From Oxyruncus cristatus (Eukaryota; Chordata; Aves; Passeriformes; Cotingidae), in contig VXAY01005274.1 in assembly GCA_013399855.1 (NCBI GenBank), positions 1,639,371-1,703,370 of the forward strand: a DNA stretch of 64,000 nucleotides, given 5' to 3'. Each line of letters starts with the position of its first letter. The first letter of the stretch is position 1. Under the pieces are notes generated by a model. The model had not been told where the DNA came from, made no database searches, and worked only from the letters and a program-made list of their open reading frames with translations. Below, piece by piece: positions 1-32,230 of the stretch. The position numbers were made by a program, and so were the translations under genes.

Positions 1-207
1 CGTACCTGCCACCAACAGGGTTCATCTTCTGAAGGCCGTGCTTGGCAAAAACACTTTGCAACTTGGCCTCTATGAGGGAGAGGCCTTCGTAGATCTTCTT
101 CAGGGTTGGGTTTGGGTTACTGGGCTCCGCTTCTCCCGCGGCGCTCTCGGCAGTCTTCTCCAAGATATCTGCTACCTCCACGAGGTCCCTGCAGAAACTC
201 TGGATCC
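1..207 (-). CDS. GRPEL2: GRPEL2 exon 4, truncated by window edge
   Basis: The acceptor CCCGTAG precedes 207. The frame reads [20 protein letters not shown] and later [20 protein letters not shown], then PVGGRY at the window edge. There is no donor at position 1: the bases continue in frame as the Tyr-Asp of the family motif YDPHEHEL. The remaining C-terminal beta domain and the stop lie to the left. Confidence 0.95.
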
Positions 208-3200
208 CTACGGGCACAAGGAAGCACTAAGTCAATGGAGGACACTTCACAGAACATACAGAGCTACAGGACCAATGACAGACACAAAGTCACAGCAGTT
301 GGAAAGCACCTCTAAAGCTGTCAGTTGATTTGAACTGTTAATTTAGTGAGAGCAGACGGTGTCTTCTGTAACCAAAGCTTTAACATTAATAGTAATCTAA
401 AAACTCTCCAAATCAAGACATATGCAGGAAATGTACACCTATACATATCAACACGTACATATCTATATGTCAGGTATTCCTGACAAAGCAGAAAATTAGT
501 ATTTCACTCCAAGTAGTTTTTTTGCAACTAACACTTGTCATTTAGGACTCTGCTCCACATCCTCTCATACAGTTCCACTGACTTCACTGCTTTGCCAAGC
601 AGCTCACACAAATGCCACGGGGAACAAACACAGTGTGGGGAAGTAAAAACAACACATGTCTATTCGAAAGTACGTCCCCGATTTTATTTATAGGTTAAAA
701 CCACTGTGGAAGGACTAGACAAAATGGTCCTTGGGTTGGTCATGGAAAGCCATGCAGCTTCTTTCCTTAGAAAAATGGGGTTCGGTTGAATACATTTCCA
801 GAAGTGGTTTTATTACACAGCGTAGAAATTTCAGGAAAACCAGCCAGAAATTTTTCCTAATATCCATTCTAAACCTTCCCTGGCAAAACGTGAGGCTGTT
901 TCCTCTTATCGCTTGTTAATTAGGAAAAGAGACCAACACCCACCTTGCTACAACCTTCTTTCAGACTTTCCTCTAGCACCAGAGTCTGTTTTAATGCTCT
1001 ACAGACCCCCACGCCTCACTCTCCAAAGAACTTCTAATAAAGAACATATTTTTTCTTCAAATCTGAAGCATATTGCATATAAAGTGTAAAGAGCTCAAAA
1101 AACCCTCTCAGTATCAATTATCCCATTGCTGATTACCAGTAAACTCATCAGCTCAACAGGCAGAAGGTAAGAAAATACAGCAGCTCTCATTTCAAGGTTA
1201 CTAGAATTAACTACAATGAGATTCATGCATTATGGAGAAAAACAGTTTCTCATTCTCAGAGATGGTCCTGACAGAGTGCACTGATTAAACAGAACCTTTT
1301 TCCCCCTTCACCTGCCTCTGTTGCCAAAGCCACAAATTCAGCTCATTTCACCAATAATAAAATAGTTCTTTTAGAAATTTTAAACATTTGATACGGGGAT
1401 TGACAACTGTTGTCCCAGGCAGGATCTACCTGCTAAAAGCCAGAGCAGAAGGGAAGAGGCTGTTAATACAGCAAAGGAGATCACAACCTGATGACACAGC
1501 TGAGTATAAAATACACCCTGCTGGAGCCAACCCTCAGCATACAGCCGGGCCTGTACTTTCAACCAAGTCAGCAGAACTACACTCAGCTGCACTGGGCCTA
1601 TTTTTTTTTTTTTTAAATAGTCACAAAACAGTCCCTGAGGTAAACCTGACAGAGGGGACACAGCTGGACATACAGACAAAATAGCGAGTAAGCCCAGACA
1701 CCAAGAGCCCAGGCCGAACGCCATGCCAGACTTCACAATGAACAAAGGAGGGCAGGACTAGGGGGGAGAAAAGCTGTTGATCAGCATTCTATGCTCAGGC
1801 AGGCAGGCCACTGCAGTAAACACAGCCCTTTCACTTACCAAAGAGCTTGGCATCTTCCACAAACTTCTGCGTTCTCCTCCGGACATTCTCGGAATCTGCC
1901 AAAGCTTTCCGGTATCGCTCCTGTAACCACAACAGCAAGGGGAGATATCAAACAAGGAAGTAAAACCCACTTCCTGACATCTGTGAACCCCTCAGAAATG
2001 CTTTAAAAAGAGCCCTCTTCATGTCAAAAGGTTGTGCCAAGCTTCTGCATTTTCGTAACATGCAGTCCTTCTACTGATTAACCAAAAACTGCAACTCCCT
2101 CAAAAGATCCAGGTGAATGCCAGGAGTATTCTGGGCACTGAATGACTGAATTCAACTGAACACCAGCTCTCAGGCTGCTGCTTTTTTAGTGACTCACTGT
2201 GGCTACTGAGACACCCTTTTCTCCAGCAGGCAGCTGATGGTCTCGGCCACAGATCAGTGACCACATGATTTATCACTCAGGGTGATCATCTCAAGAATTG
2301 CCCAGTGAAGGAGTTTTTAATTCCCTCCTCAGTCATGTGTGTTCTTCAATATGTAACATGATCCCTACTACTTCCCTCACATCACTGTCACTGAAAAGGA
2401 CATTCCTTCTTGGACAATCTTGGACACAAAGCTGTTAGAGAGCATCCAAGGGAGGGACATGAAAATGGTGAAGGGTATAGAGGGGCCATATGAGGAGCAG
2501 CTGAGGGCACTTGGCTTGTTCAGCTGGAGGAGACTGAGGTCAGACCTCATCAGGGTTTGCAGCTTCCTCAGGAGGGGCAGCTCTGATCTCTGCTCTGTGT
2601 GACCTGTGACAGGGCCCCAGGGAGTGGCTGAAGCTGTGTCAGGGGAGAGTTAGGTTGGATATTAGGAAAAGGTTCTTCCCCTAGAGGGTGGTTGGGCACT
2701 GAACAGGCTTCCCAGGGCAGTGGGCACGGCCCCAAGGCTGACAGAGCTCCAGGAGTGTTAGGGCAACACTCTCAGGGACATGCTGGGATTGTTGGGGTGT
2801 TCTGTGCAGGGCCAGGAGTCAGATTTTGATGATCCCTGTGGTTCTCTTACAGCTCAGGATATTCTGTGGTTCTATGACAATACGTGATGCTGATCAGCAC
2901 AAAAGTACTGCCACTGGCTCTGCAGAATGCTGTGAAAGAACTGACCAGACCAGCTCCAACACACAGCTTTGCCTGCCAGGATCATGCTATCAGTGTCCTG
3001 CTGCTGGTACTACTGACAGATGGTGTTTTTTGGGAATGCAGACCGGAGTTTCCCCCTCTCACACTCAGAGCACAGCTGCTCTGAAGGCTGCCACAGCACA
3101 GCAACACTGTTTGTGTGTGTTACAGCATTTATGGAAAAGTCCAGGGCTGAAAGACAGACCAAGTCAAAGGTACTGAACCAAAGACATCATGGTGCCACCA

Positions 3201-6200
3201 GCACCACACTCACTGTCAAATCTCGGACTTGTTCTTCCAATTTGATGGCTTTGTGCTCCAAGGCACTGTCAGAAAGGGGATGCTTGGGCTCATCATGGGG
3301 ATCTTCTGGGCCACACTCGTCTCCTGTACTCCTCTGCTGAGCTGCAGTGCTGAAAACACAGGGGGACCCTCTGAAATGCAAACCAGTGACAAAGAAGGAA
3401 AGTTAATATCATCAGGGTCATTGAGAATTCTGGTTTAGTGTCATTACTAAAAACAGGCTCTCTTAAAAAAGACACCTAGGATTCTAGGCAGAATTTTAGC
3501 TCTTTTCAGAAAATACAGACAATTAGCACAGAAACAAAGAGACTGGTGTTTTTAAATTCTTTTATTTTAGACTCACATGGCACTACAGAGGCTGTGCATA
3601 CCTTCTCTGGCATACCTTTAAAATTTTCACAGAATCACAGAGGTTGGAAAAGACCTCCAAGGTCATCGAGTCCAACCTGTGACTGATCCCCATCTTGTCA
3701 ACTAGACCAGAGCACTGAGTGCCACATCCCATCATTCCCTGAACACCTCAAGGGATGGGGACTCCACCACCTCCCTGATCTTTTTCAACCTAAATGATTC
3801 TGTGATTCCTTGATTCTGTTTCACTCTCTCTCTTACTATGTTTGCTTTTACAAACTGACCTAGACAGGGCCCATTCCTGCCAGGATGAGGCCAAAGCCTC
3901 AGCCACGCCTCCCTCTCACACCTTACACCAGGAAGAGACTGCAGAACAAAGTCCAATTTACTGCCAAACCAGCTCCATTCAGGAAACGTTTCAGTACACA
4001 CTTTACAAGGGTGTCTCCTTTTTTGGGAACACCTGGGAACCCTCTCAGCAGGGCTTTCAACATCCTCTTTATGCAACATCCTATAGCCCCTGTATGCAAT
4101 GTTTTGCATACATTAAGTGCACACCTAGCCCGTGAAATTCAGCAAGGCCCAGAAATCCCTGCACTGGCACTGACTCCAACCCCTGTGGTTATATGGCACA
4201 ATTACACCCTGCACAAAGACACTAATTTAGGTCCCAGAATCGATACAGCCGAGTTCACATTACCAGGCCTGTTCCATTAAGCTTTTTTACATTTTAGCAA
4301 GGCTATATTGCTCATGTAGGGTGTCACAGAAGTGCACAGCTTGTTTTGGGGTCTTTCAAACCAGTCATGAGACCCCAGTGTTGTTCAGCAGTCCAGCTGA
4401 GCTTACAGTGCCAACTGGAAGGGATGGGTTTGGCCCCCCTTATGCCATTACTGGAGTTGAGCAGAATTAAGTTTCGGAGAGTTAAACCAGATGAAAACTA
4501 ACGCTACAAAACAAAAAGACTTTTCTGTCTGTGTCCCTGAATAGGTTTGCTGACAGATCAGATGAGTGCAAGTGCCAATACCAGAGGGGACAAACACGTG
4601 AAGCCTGGTGAGATGTGGGGAACGGAGGAGGAGTCCCCCTTTGGGTGGCAGGCAGGTGGTTCAGACTGGCTCATCTATTAGACCAAAGCACAATTCAAGA
4701 GATCTGTATCTGCCCAAAGACCACCAAACATCTCCTACCACCTGGTGTTTACCAGCCCAGATGGTCCCTCATTTAATCTTTAACACTAGGTTGCTAAAAG
4801 TCCCACAACACTAATGACAAACTTCCTTTTCCCACCTGAAGACATTTGCATATGCATTTTTTATTAAGTGGGTACTTAAAACATGATCTGTATGTTAGAC
4901 CACTCACTCCTTTTCAACAAATTACATGCCAAATGCAAGTTTGAAAGCGCTTCTGCTACTTACACTTGCTCTAGGATAGGACCTTCCTCAGACTAATCTT
5001 TGAAGAACCGTGTGAGGGGCTGTCCCTGGGCTCCTTTCAAAAAGCTGCCCAGCTATTGTGGGCTCCAAGAATGCTAACACAGGGTAAAAAACCCCACATT
5101 TTATCCCTGGCTGCAGATAGATCTGTTTGAATGATTTTTAAAACGCTTGTCACACTTACTTTATTGACTGATTAACACAGTACTTTCTCAAATTTAAAAA
5201 AACTAGACTAGACTGGAGGGGAGGAGAGAGCAGGACCCCCTTCACCAAGCCTTCAAAATCAATCTGTGAAGCTTTCTTTGCACATAAAGGTGTGTCCATG
5301 CTAAGCACCAACTACGAGCTTTGTCCTTTATGGTCTCACATTTCATTTAAAGAGCTGCAGGGAAGGAAATCAGCCATGCTACACACGAACCAGGCAACCT
5401 GAAATGCAGCTGAGAAGTCTTGCTGGGCCTCTCACAGATTAGACTCCAATGTCTTAAAAATAGGCTGTGCAACTCAGTTAACTCTTTTGCACCCAAGAAA
5501 CAAAGGTTAATGAGACATTTTCTCCCGCAAGAGAGTTACTTGACAGGAATGGGTGTGTTTCAGAGCGTAGGAGGAGAGGGGCATGGATGAGCCGGTGCTT
5601 CAGCTCCAGGGACTTGCCTACGTGGAGTAGGGAGCTCCCTGCATGGACTCCTCTCTCCAGCCTGTGAAACCAACTTACAGAACACTCCCCCGTGCAGGGA
5701 CATGCCCCGGGTATCACGTGCTGCTCAGATGAGCCTGCCTTAAAAGCTGTAGGCAAGAAACCAGAACCACACACTGGCTCCAAAGGGAGTTCTCAGGAAG
5801 GATTCTTACGGAGGACTGAAAACGCCACTCAATTTACTTCTTCCTTCAGGATGAAAAAAAGTACTCCACAGAAAAGGGCAAGTGCTATTTACAGCCTGTC
5901 CACTGACTCTGCTCCATCTCCTAAACACTGTCTTGATCACAGCTGCCCTAAAAATAGGCAGAAATCCCACGGGAGGAAGCTGACACATCCTTAAGTGACA
6001 GCCACGTGGAAGTCTCAGGGCGTGTGAAGGGGTTACACAAGTAAGCTGGTGATACCAAAAGATTCACAAAGGGATGTCACAGAAAGCCAAACAGATCAGA
6101 TGTAGCAGAGAAGTTGATTGCAGCCATATGGTTTAAGCCAATTGTCCTTAAAGATTAGAATTTAAACGATGAGAACAGGTCTCTGGTCAGATATACAATA

Positions 6201-8257
6201 GTATCACCTCTTTCTGGAGCACAGGCAGAATAGCACCATACCTGAACATCCATCCCAAAGTGACCATCATGGTCCCACTAAAAGCAAGGGTCCTTCCCCA
6301 CCCCTCGTAAAACACTCCTTCCTCCTCGCAACTCAGCATGACAAAGCACACAACCGCTGAGACACACAGAAACATCTGCATCAGTGTTTCTTCTCTGATG
6401 AGCTTGCTTTGGAAGGAAATCTAATTACACCCAATTCCTTTGCTCTGTTTCATCAGGGAGTGATACCAGAGATTAACCCAGTCGAGGCAGGGATTGTTCT
6501 GCTCTGCTCTGCATTGGGGTGGCCTCAGAGTCCTGGGGGCAGTTTTGGGCCCCACAAGGTGAGGAAGATCTAAAGCTGTTAGAGAGCATCCAAAGGAGGG
6601 ACACGAAGATGGTGAAGGGTCTGGAGGGGCCATATGAGGAGCAGCTGAGGGCACTTGGCTTGTTCAGCTGGAGAAGGGGAGGCTGAGGGGAGGCCTCACC
6701 ACGGTCTGCAGCTTCCTCACCTATCTCTGCTCTGTGTGACCAGTGACAGGATCCAAGGGAACAGCTGAAGCTGTGTCAGAGGAGGGTTAGGCTGGATATT
6801 AGGAAAAGGTTCTTCCCCCAGAGGGTGGTTGGGCACTGAACAGGCTCCCCAGGGCAGTGGTCACGGCCCCAAGGCTGCCAGAGCTCAAGGAGCGTTTGGA
6901 CAACACTCTCAGGAACATGGTAGGATTGTTGGGGTGTCTGTGCTGGGCCAGGAGTTGGACTCAATGATCCCTGTGGGTCCCTTCCAGCTCAGGATATTCT
7001 CTGATTCTGTAACAGTATGTGGATTCGTCTTCAGTGAAGCTGGAGAACAAGCTTGTGCAGTGCACCTCCACACAGGATGGCTGTACACTGGGCAGGCCGC
7101 TCCCTAAGCCAGACTAAGCCAGTACAGGGTAAGGAGTCCCAGGATGGGAGCCTGGGCCCCACCACCCCTGCTTTGCTCATGGAGCTGTTCCCACTGGGAG
7201 TGACCCAGGTAGGGCTACAAAGAACTCTGTGTACAAAGAGAAGCTTCACAGAGATGGCAGGTCCCCGGATCCCCCACAACAGAAGCCTGCTCAGCTCCAT
7301 CAGTCACTTATTTCACACTTGGTGCACATTTTAGGAGGGGCAAAGCAGTTTTCACACATATGATGGAACATGAAGGAGGAAGAATTTCCTGACACACATC
7401 TTTCCATTTAGTCCCAAACACGTTTACTTCTATTACACGCTGCAGAATTATTTTATTGCATTTAAATGGTCTTTTGGTGGTGTTTCTTTTCTGGAGAAAA
7501 AAAACCCCAATAAGCATTTTGACTTTCTTCCTTTTCGCCTGTCCACATTTCACCCAAATACCCAAAGCACCTTTATTGTGCCATACACCATAATGTCCAA
7601 AAACATGACCGGACACTGTTCTTCTGCCTAAATATTGACATAGTTAAATGGATTCTCTTCCTGTGACCACTCAAAACACGTTGATAGCACGGGTGCTGCC
7701 TTACCACCAAAAATAAAACCCAGGGAGCACACTAAGCATGTAGTTCATGAATAAATGGTTCACATGGGCGAGACACAGAAACTACCCCCAGTGGCAGGAA
7801 ACCACCACACAACGTGACTCGGAGAGCACGGGAACCCTCTTGCGTAAAAACTAAAATTCACGTTTTTAGCCAAAAAGTCGTATTTTTCCAGGAAAGAACT
7901 TGGTTATGGGAGTCTAATTTTACTCCAGGCCCTGCTGAGTAGCCGGGGGTCGGCAGCGTGCGGGTGCNNNNNNNNNNNNNNNNNNNNNNNNNNNNNNNNN
8001 NNNNNNNNNNNNNNNNNNNNNNNNNNNNNNNNNNNNNNNNNNNNNNNNNNNNNNNNNNNNNNNNNNNNNNNNNNNNNNNNNNNNNNNNNNNNNNNNNNNN
8101 NNNNNNNNNNNNNNNNNNNNNNNNNNNNNNNNNNNNNNNNNNNNNNNNNNNNNNNNNNNNNNNNNNNNNNNNNNNNNNNNNNNNNNNNNNNNNNNNNNNN
8201 NNNNNNNNNNNNNNNNNNNNNNNNNNNNNNNNNNNNNNNNNNNNNNNGGGCGGCCAT
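1..8257 (-). CDS. GRPEL2: GRPEL2 gene, GrpE-like 2 mitochondrial co-chaperone (3' end off window)
   Basis: GrpE-family nucleotide exchange factor. The family releases ADP from mitochondrial Hsp70 (HSPA9) in the matrix and so supports protein import and folding. Readable exons on the minus strand are 3214-3349, 1839-1920 and 1-207. They join in frame (phases 2, 0, 1) and give peptides typical of GRPEL2, such as [20 protein letters not shown] and [15 protein letters not shown], then [13 protein letters not shown] [19 protein letters not shown]2 is preferred over GRPEL1 because the [16 protein letters not shown] segment matches the human GRPEL2 leader-proximal region. Exon 1 starts at the ATG at 8257-8255 inside a CpG-rich segment, but the gap at 7968-8247 removes nearly all of the mitochondrial targeting peptide. 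The C-terminal beta domain lies beyond position 1. Confidence 0.93.
208..1838 (-). other. GRPEL2 intron 3
   Basis: AT-rich intron of 1.6 kb. It contains a T14 run at 1601-1614. No other coding or RNA feature was recognised. Confidence 0.85.
1839..1920 (-). CDS. GRPEL2: GRPEL2 exon 3
   Basis: The exon is 82 nt, with acceptor GGTTACAG and donor GTAAGT. It encodes [20 protein letters not shown] followed by VEDAKLF, the most conserved part of the GrpE coiled coil. It ends one base into a Gly codon, which exon 4 completes. Confidence 0.95.
1921..3213 (-). other. GRPEL2 intron 2
   Basis: Intron of 1.3 kb. A CR1 element covers 2407-2880, and nothing else was recognised. Confidence 0.85.
2407..2880 (+). 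mobile_element. CR1 LINE 3' fragment
   Basis: It carries the end of the CR1 reverse-transcriptase ORF (TGGATATTAGGAAAAGGTTC, then the GGTGGTTGGGCACTGAACAG region) and the 3' tail TTCTGTGGTTCTATGA. It is 5' truncated, as is usual for avian CR1. It is very similar to the copy at 6456-7013. Confidence 0.9.
3214..3349 (-). CDS. GRPEL2: GRPEL2 exon 2
   Basis: The exon is 136 nt, with an acceptor TTTTCAG before 3349 and a donor GTGAGT after 3214. It encodes [18 protein letters not shown] and then [16 protein letters not shown], the start of the long GrpE dimerisation helix. It ends in phase 0 and joins exon 3. Confidence 0.93.
3632..3822. mobile_element. Composite CR1 remnant with inverted 3' ends
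   Basis: It begins with a minus-strand CR1 3' end (TCACAGAATCACAGAGGTTG) and reads into CR1 sequence to about 3776. It then ends with a plus-strand CR1 3' terminus (AACCTAAATGATTCTGTGAT). Both ends therefore carry CR1 tails in opposite orientation. Confidence 0.75.
6456..7013 (+). mobile_element. CR1 LINE 3' fragment
   Basis: A 560-base CR1 copy that starts near GGCAGGGATTGTTCTGCTCT. It passes the motif TTAGGAAAAGGTTCTTCCCC and ends at GATATTCTCTGATTCTG. It is from the same subfamily as 2407-2880. Confidence 0.9.
7968..8247. other. Assembly gap (280 N)
   Basis: An unbroken run of N. It covers the coding part of GRPEL2 exon 1 and probably its donor. A further single N is at 8361 in the GC-rich promoter, so this is a hard-to-sequence GC block. 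Confidence 0.99.
8248..8257 (-). CDS. GRPEL2: GRPEL2 exon 1, first codons only (rest in assembly gap)
   Basis: An ATG on the minus strand at 8257-8255 is followed by codons for Ala-Ala and then by the 280-N gap. Human GRPEL2 starts Met-Ala-Val. The phase of exon 2 requires exon 1 to end two bases into a codon. The donor must lie inside the gap or just left of it. This start is chosen because it sits in the CpG island at the right distance upstream of exon 2. Confidence 0.6.
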
Positions 8258-8640
8258 GGCCCCGCAGAGCGCCGGGCGGGATGGAGGCATGAGGCGGCAG
8301 CGACGCGCCGGCGCCGCCGACAACTACAGATCCCACACGGCCCTGCGGGGAGCGGCGGGGNGCCTCGGCCGGACGGGGTCGGGGCTGCGGGGGATGCCCC
8401 GCCCGGCCCCCGGCGCGCTGCTGCGGGACTGCGGGAATGGGGTCAGGGCGTTCAGCACTTGTCCCCCCGGACTCGGACCTGGACCTGGACACGGCTCCGG
8501 ACGCAGCTCCGGTCCCCCCGGACACACGGCTCCCGGCACTGGCTGCGCGGTGTGAGGGGGGATAATGGGACGGGTTTCACCTCTTCAGTAAAGGACTGCG
8601 AGAGGCTCGGTGAGACCAGGCCGAGCTGAGGTGGAGGAGA
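8248..8640 (-). promoter_or_regulatory. GRPEL2 CpG-island promoter
   Basis: GC-rich, CpG-dense sequence directly upstream of the ATG at 8257, read on the minus strand. No TATA box is evident, as is usual for housekeeping mitochondrial genes. The transcription start is not determined. Confidence 0.65.
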
Positions 8641-9487
8641 CAGCGGGTGGGCCTTACTTGCTGGTGAACAAACATTAACCAAAGCCCAAGGCCTTGGCCA
8701 AGGCTGCCTCACAATGGGGGCTACCCCACGGGGAGCCAGCGTGAACGATGGGGAGGGACTTTTTACCAGGGCCTGGAGTGACAGGACAAGGGGGAACGGC
8801 TTCCTACAGAGAGAGCAGGGATGGGTGGGACGTTGGGAAGAAATTCTTCCCTGTGAGGATGGTGAGGCGCTGGCACAGATTGCCCAGAGAAGCTGTGGCT
8901 GCCCCATCCCTGCAAGTGTTCAAGGCCACGTTGGACAGGGCTTGGAGCATCCTGGTCTAGTGGAAGGTGTCCCTGCCCATGGCAGGGCATGGAACAAGAT
9001 GATCTTCAAGGTCTCTTCCAGCCCAGATCACTCTGGGATTCTCTGACATGCTTTCATAGGCTGTGGTAGTCCAGTTCCATTTCTCCCCACTGTGGGCACA
9101 GGCTCCTTGTTTCTTTAGTGGCAAAGGTGATGCTTTGAGAACAGGGATTTTCCCCTTTTCTGAAGTGAAATGGAACAGTGCAGCTCCTGATCCCAGAGGG
9201 GACAGGAGCAACGATAAGAAGCACACGGAAGCTGCTGCTAAGAAAAGGACAAGCACCACCATCATTCCTGCACCCTTGAGTCTGGACAGCAGGCAGCTGA
9301 GCACAGGCTTCTGAGCTAACAGCAATCACTAATCCCGTGTGCAAGAATCCCCCAGCCTGTCCATCTGAGCTGCCGCAGGGGTGCTGAGCCCACTCCAGAC
9401 CCACCCTGGCCCGTTTCCCTGTGAGCAGGAGTAGCTTTCCTGCCACGCTCCCTCAGCCAGAGGAACCAGTGGGCCAGTGCCAGCGTT
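8641..9487. other. Spacer between GRPEL2 promoter and AFAP1L1 3' end
   Basis: It contains the CR1 at 8740-9048. Otherwise no gene or RNA was recognised. Confidence 0.7.
8740..9048 (+). mobile_element. CR1 LINE 3' fragment
   Basis: It contains AAGAAATTCTTCCCTGTGAG, GGTGAGGCGCTGGCACAGAT and the 3' end CACTCTGGGATTCTCTGACA. It lies in the spacer between GRPEL2 and AFAP1L1. Confidence 0.9.
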
Positions 9488-9493
9488 TTTATT
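9488..9493 (-). terminator. Candidate AFAP1L1 polyadenylation signal
   Basis: TTTATT on the plus strand is AATAAA on the minus strand, about 1.17 kb beyond the AFAP1L1 stop codon. It is a canonical hexamer in the right place; use of the site is inferred. Confidence 0.5.
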
Positions 9494-10662
9494 AAAAGCT
9501 GCTTACCAAGTTACTAACACCGGGCTTTGAAAGAGCGAGCTCCAGAGGTTAATTGTGGCAGTGATAGCATGAGTGATGGTCCGACTCCCTTGTTCCCAGC
9601 ATAAAAGCCTGGGCCTTTCCTTTTCATTCCTGTCCCTTGTTTCTGCCTGTGCTGAATGACCTTCTTCTGTTTCTCTGTTCTGTTCCAATCCCCCCATTTG
9701 ATAGCACTTCTGTGTTTTGTTTTGTTTTGTTTTTTTTTTTAATTTAAACTTCCCTTTGCTCCATTTTGACCACATGCCTTGGCAACCTGTGTCTGACTGT
9801 GGCAGCAACAGTGTGAATGCGCTGTTGGCCAGGACACAGCCCTGCCCCCTTCCCCGCTCCCCTGAAAGCCACGGGACTAGGGCAGGGAGCAGGGCTGCCT
9901 CCAGCCCCAGCCCCTTTGCAGCACTTCTAAGCTGTTTAGCAAGGGTGAGAGGTGTCCACTGTTAATTTGCTCTCAAATGCTGACACTTGAGGCTTCCTTC
10001 ATTCCCAAGGGAAGGCAGCATGCCCTCACCCTTACTGCCTGGAAGACAAGAAGGAAGTATTGGACGAAGGCACTTGGTTGAGGCGCAGCAAGCTCGAGAC
10101 ATGAGGAACCCTGAGATGAGACCTTGCAGAGCTGGGAGCAGTGAGCAGGGTGAATGATCAGCATCTCTGAAGTGTCTGGTCCTGAGCAGCTCATGAATCC
10201 CAATCCTGAGGGAGCTAAAAATCCCCAATGAGTCCGTGGTTGCTTTGGAAAGTGTTAGCCTGGCCACACGCTGATCCTGATAAAGCAGAACGCCTGCTGG
10301 GCAGTGCCAACTGCCAGCTCCAGGCTCTCCCCGACTTCCTTATGCACCACCACGGGCACACACACCTTGTGTTGAACTCCTGGTCCTGGGGCAGGCTCCC
10401 CCTAGAGATGGGTTTCCCAGTAGTGTGTGACCCTGATCCACAAGGGACTCTCCCTTTCCCCACCCGCCTCCCAAATCCCCCTCCCGCCCCCTTCCCCCTC
10501 ATTTGTGGTGTTGGCCATGAGGCAGATGGTGCCACAGTGGTGGGGTCTGGGAGAATGTCTCTTCCCACCATGCCTTCCCAGCACCCTCCCAGCGTCTTGG
10601 AGAAAGGGGGCTTGGAGCTCCTCCTTGAGCCCCAGTGTCCATGAGGGGCTTGGCAGGCTGGT
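9494..10662 (-). other. Probable AFAP1L1 3' UTR
   Basis: Sequence between the AFAP1L1 stop (10663) and the AATAAA at 9488. It contains an A-rich tract on the sense strand (plus strand 9711-9742: three TTTTG-like units, then a T run). No other feature was recognised. Its extent is inferred from the polyadenylation signal only. Confidence 0.5.
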
Positions 10663-31915
<21,253 letters not shown>

Positions 31916-32230
31916 GGTCCCGGAGCCGCGGGCAGCACCGGCCGCCCCGGGAGGCGCGGGCGGGCGAGTGTCACGGGCAGCGGCCGCCCGGCGGGGCCGG
32001 CTCTTGGTTCGGGGCGGCCAATCCCTTCGCCCGCCCCTCCCTCGGTGCACGGCAGCGCCGAGCACCGGCACGGCCCGGCACGGCACCGGGACACAGCCCG
32101 GGGAGGGTTCCCCGCCGGCAGCACGGGCGGAAGGGTTGTCCCCAGAGACGGGGACCCTCGGTGTGCAGCCCTGCAGCGCCCACCTCCCACGACCCGCCTT
32201 GCGCGGCTGGGGGTGTCCCGGGGTCCCCCT

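Larger units (their letters stand above)
3350..7967 (-). other. GRPEL2 intron 1
   Basis: Intron of at least 4.6 kb that ends in the assembly gap on the 5' side. It holds a composite CR1 remnant at 3632-3822 and a longer CR1 at 6456-7013. The rest is AT-rich with no recognised gene. Confidence 0.75.

Noticed and set aside
9711..9742. A-rich tract on the AFAP1L1 sense strand as a sign of a processed pseudogene
   Set aside because: No gene-derived sequence or target-site duplication adjoins it. It looks like a simple low-complexity run in the 3' UTR.
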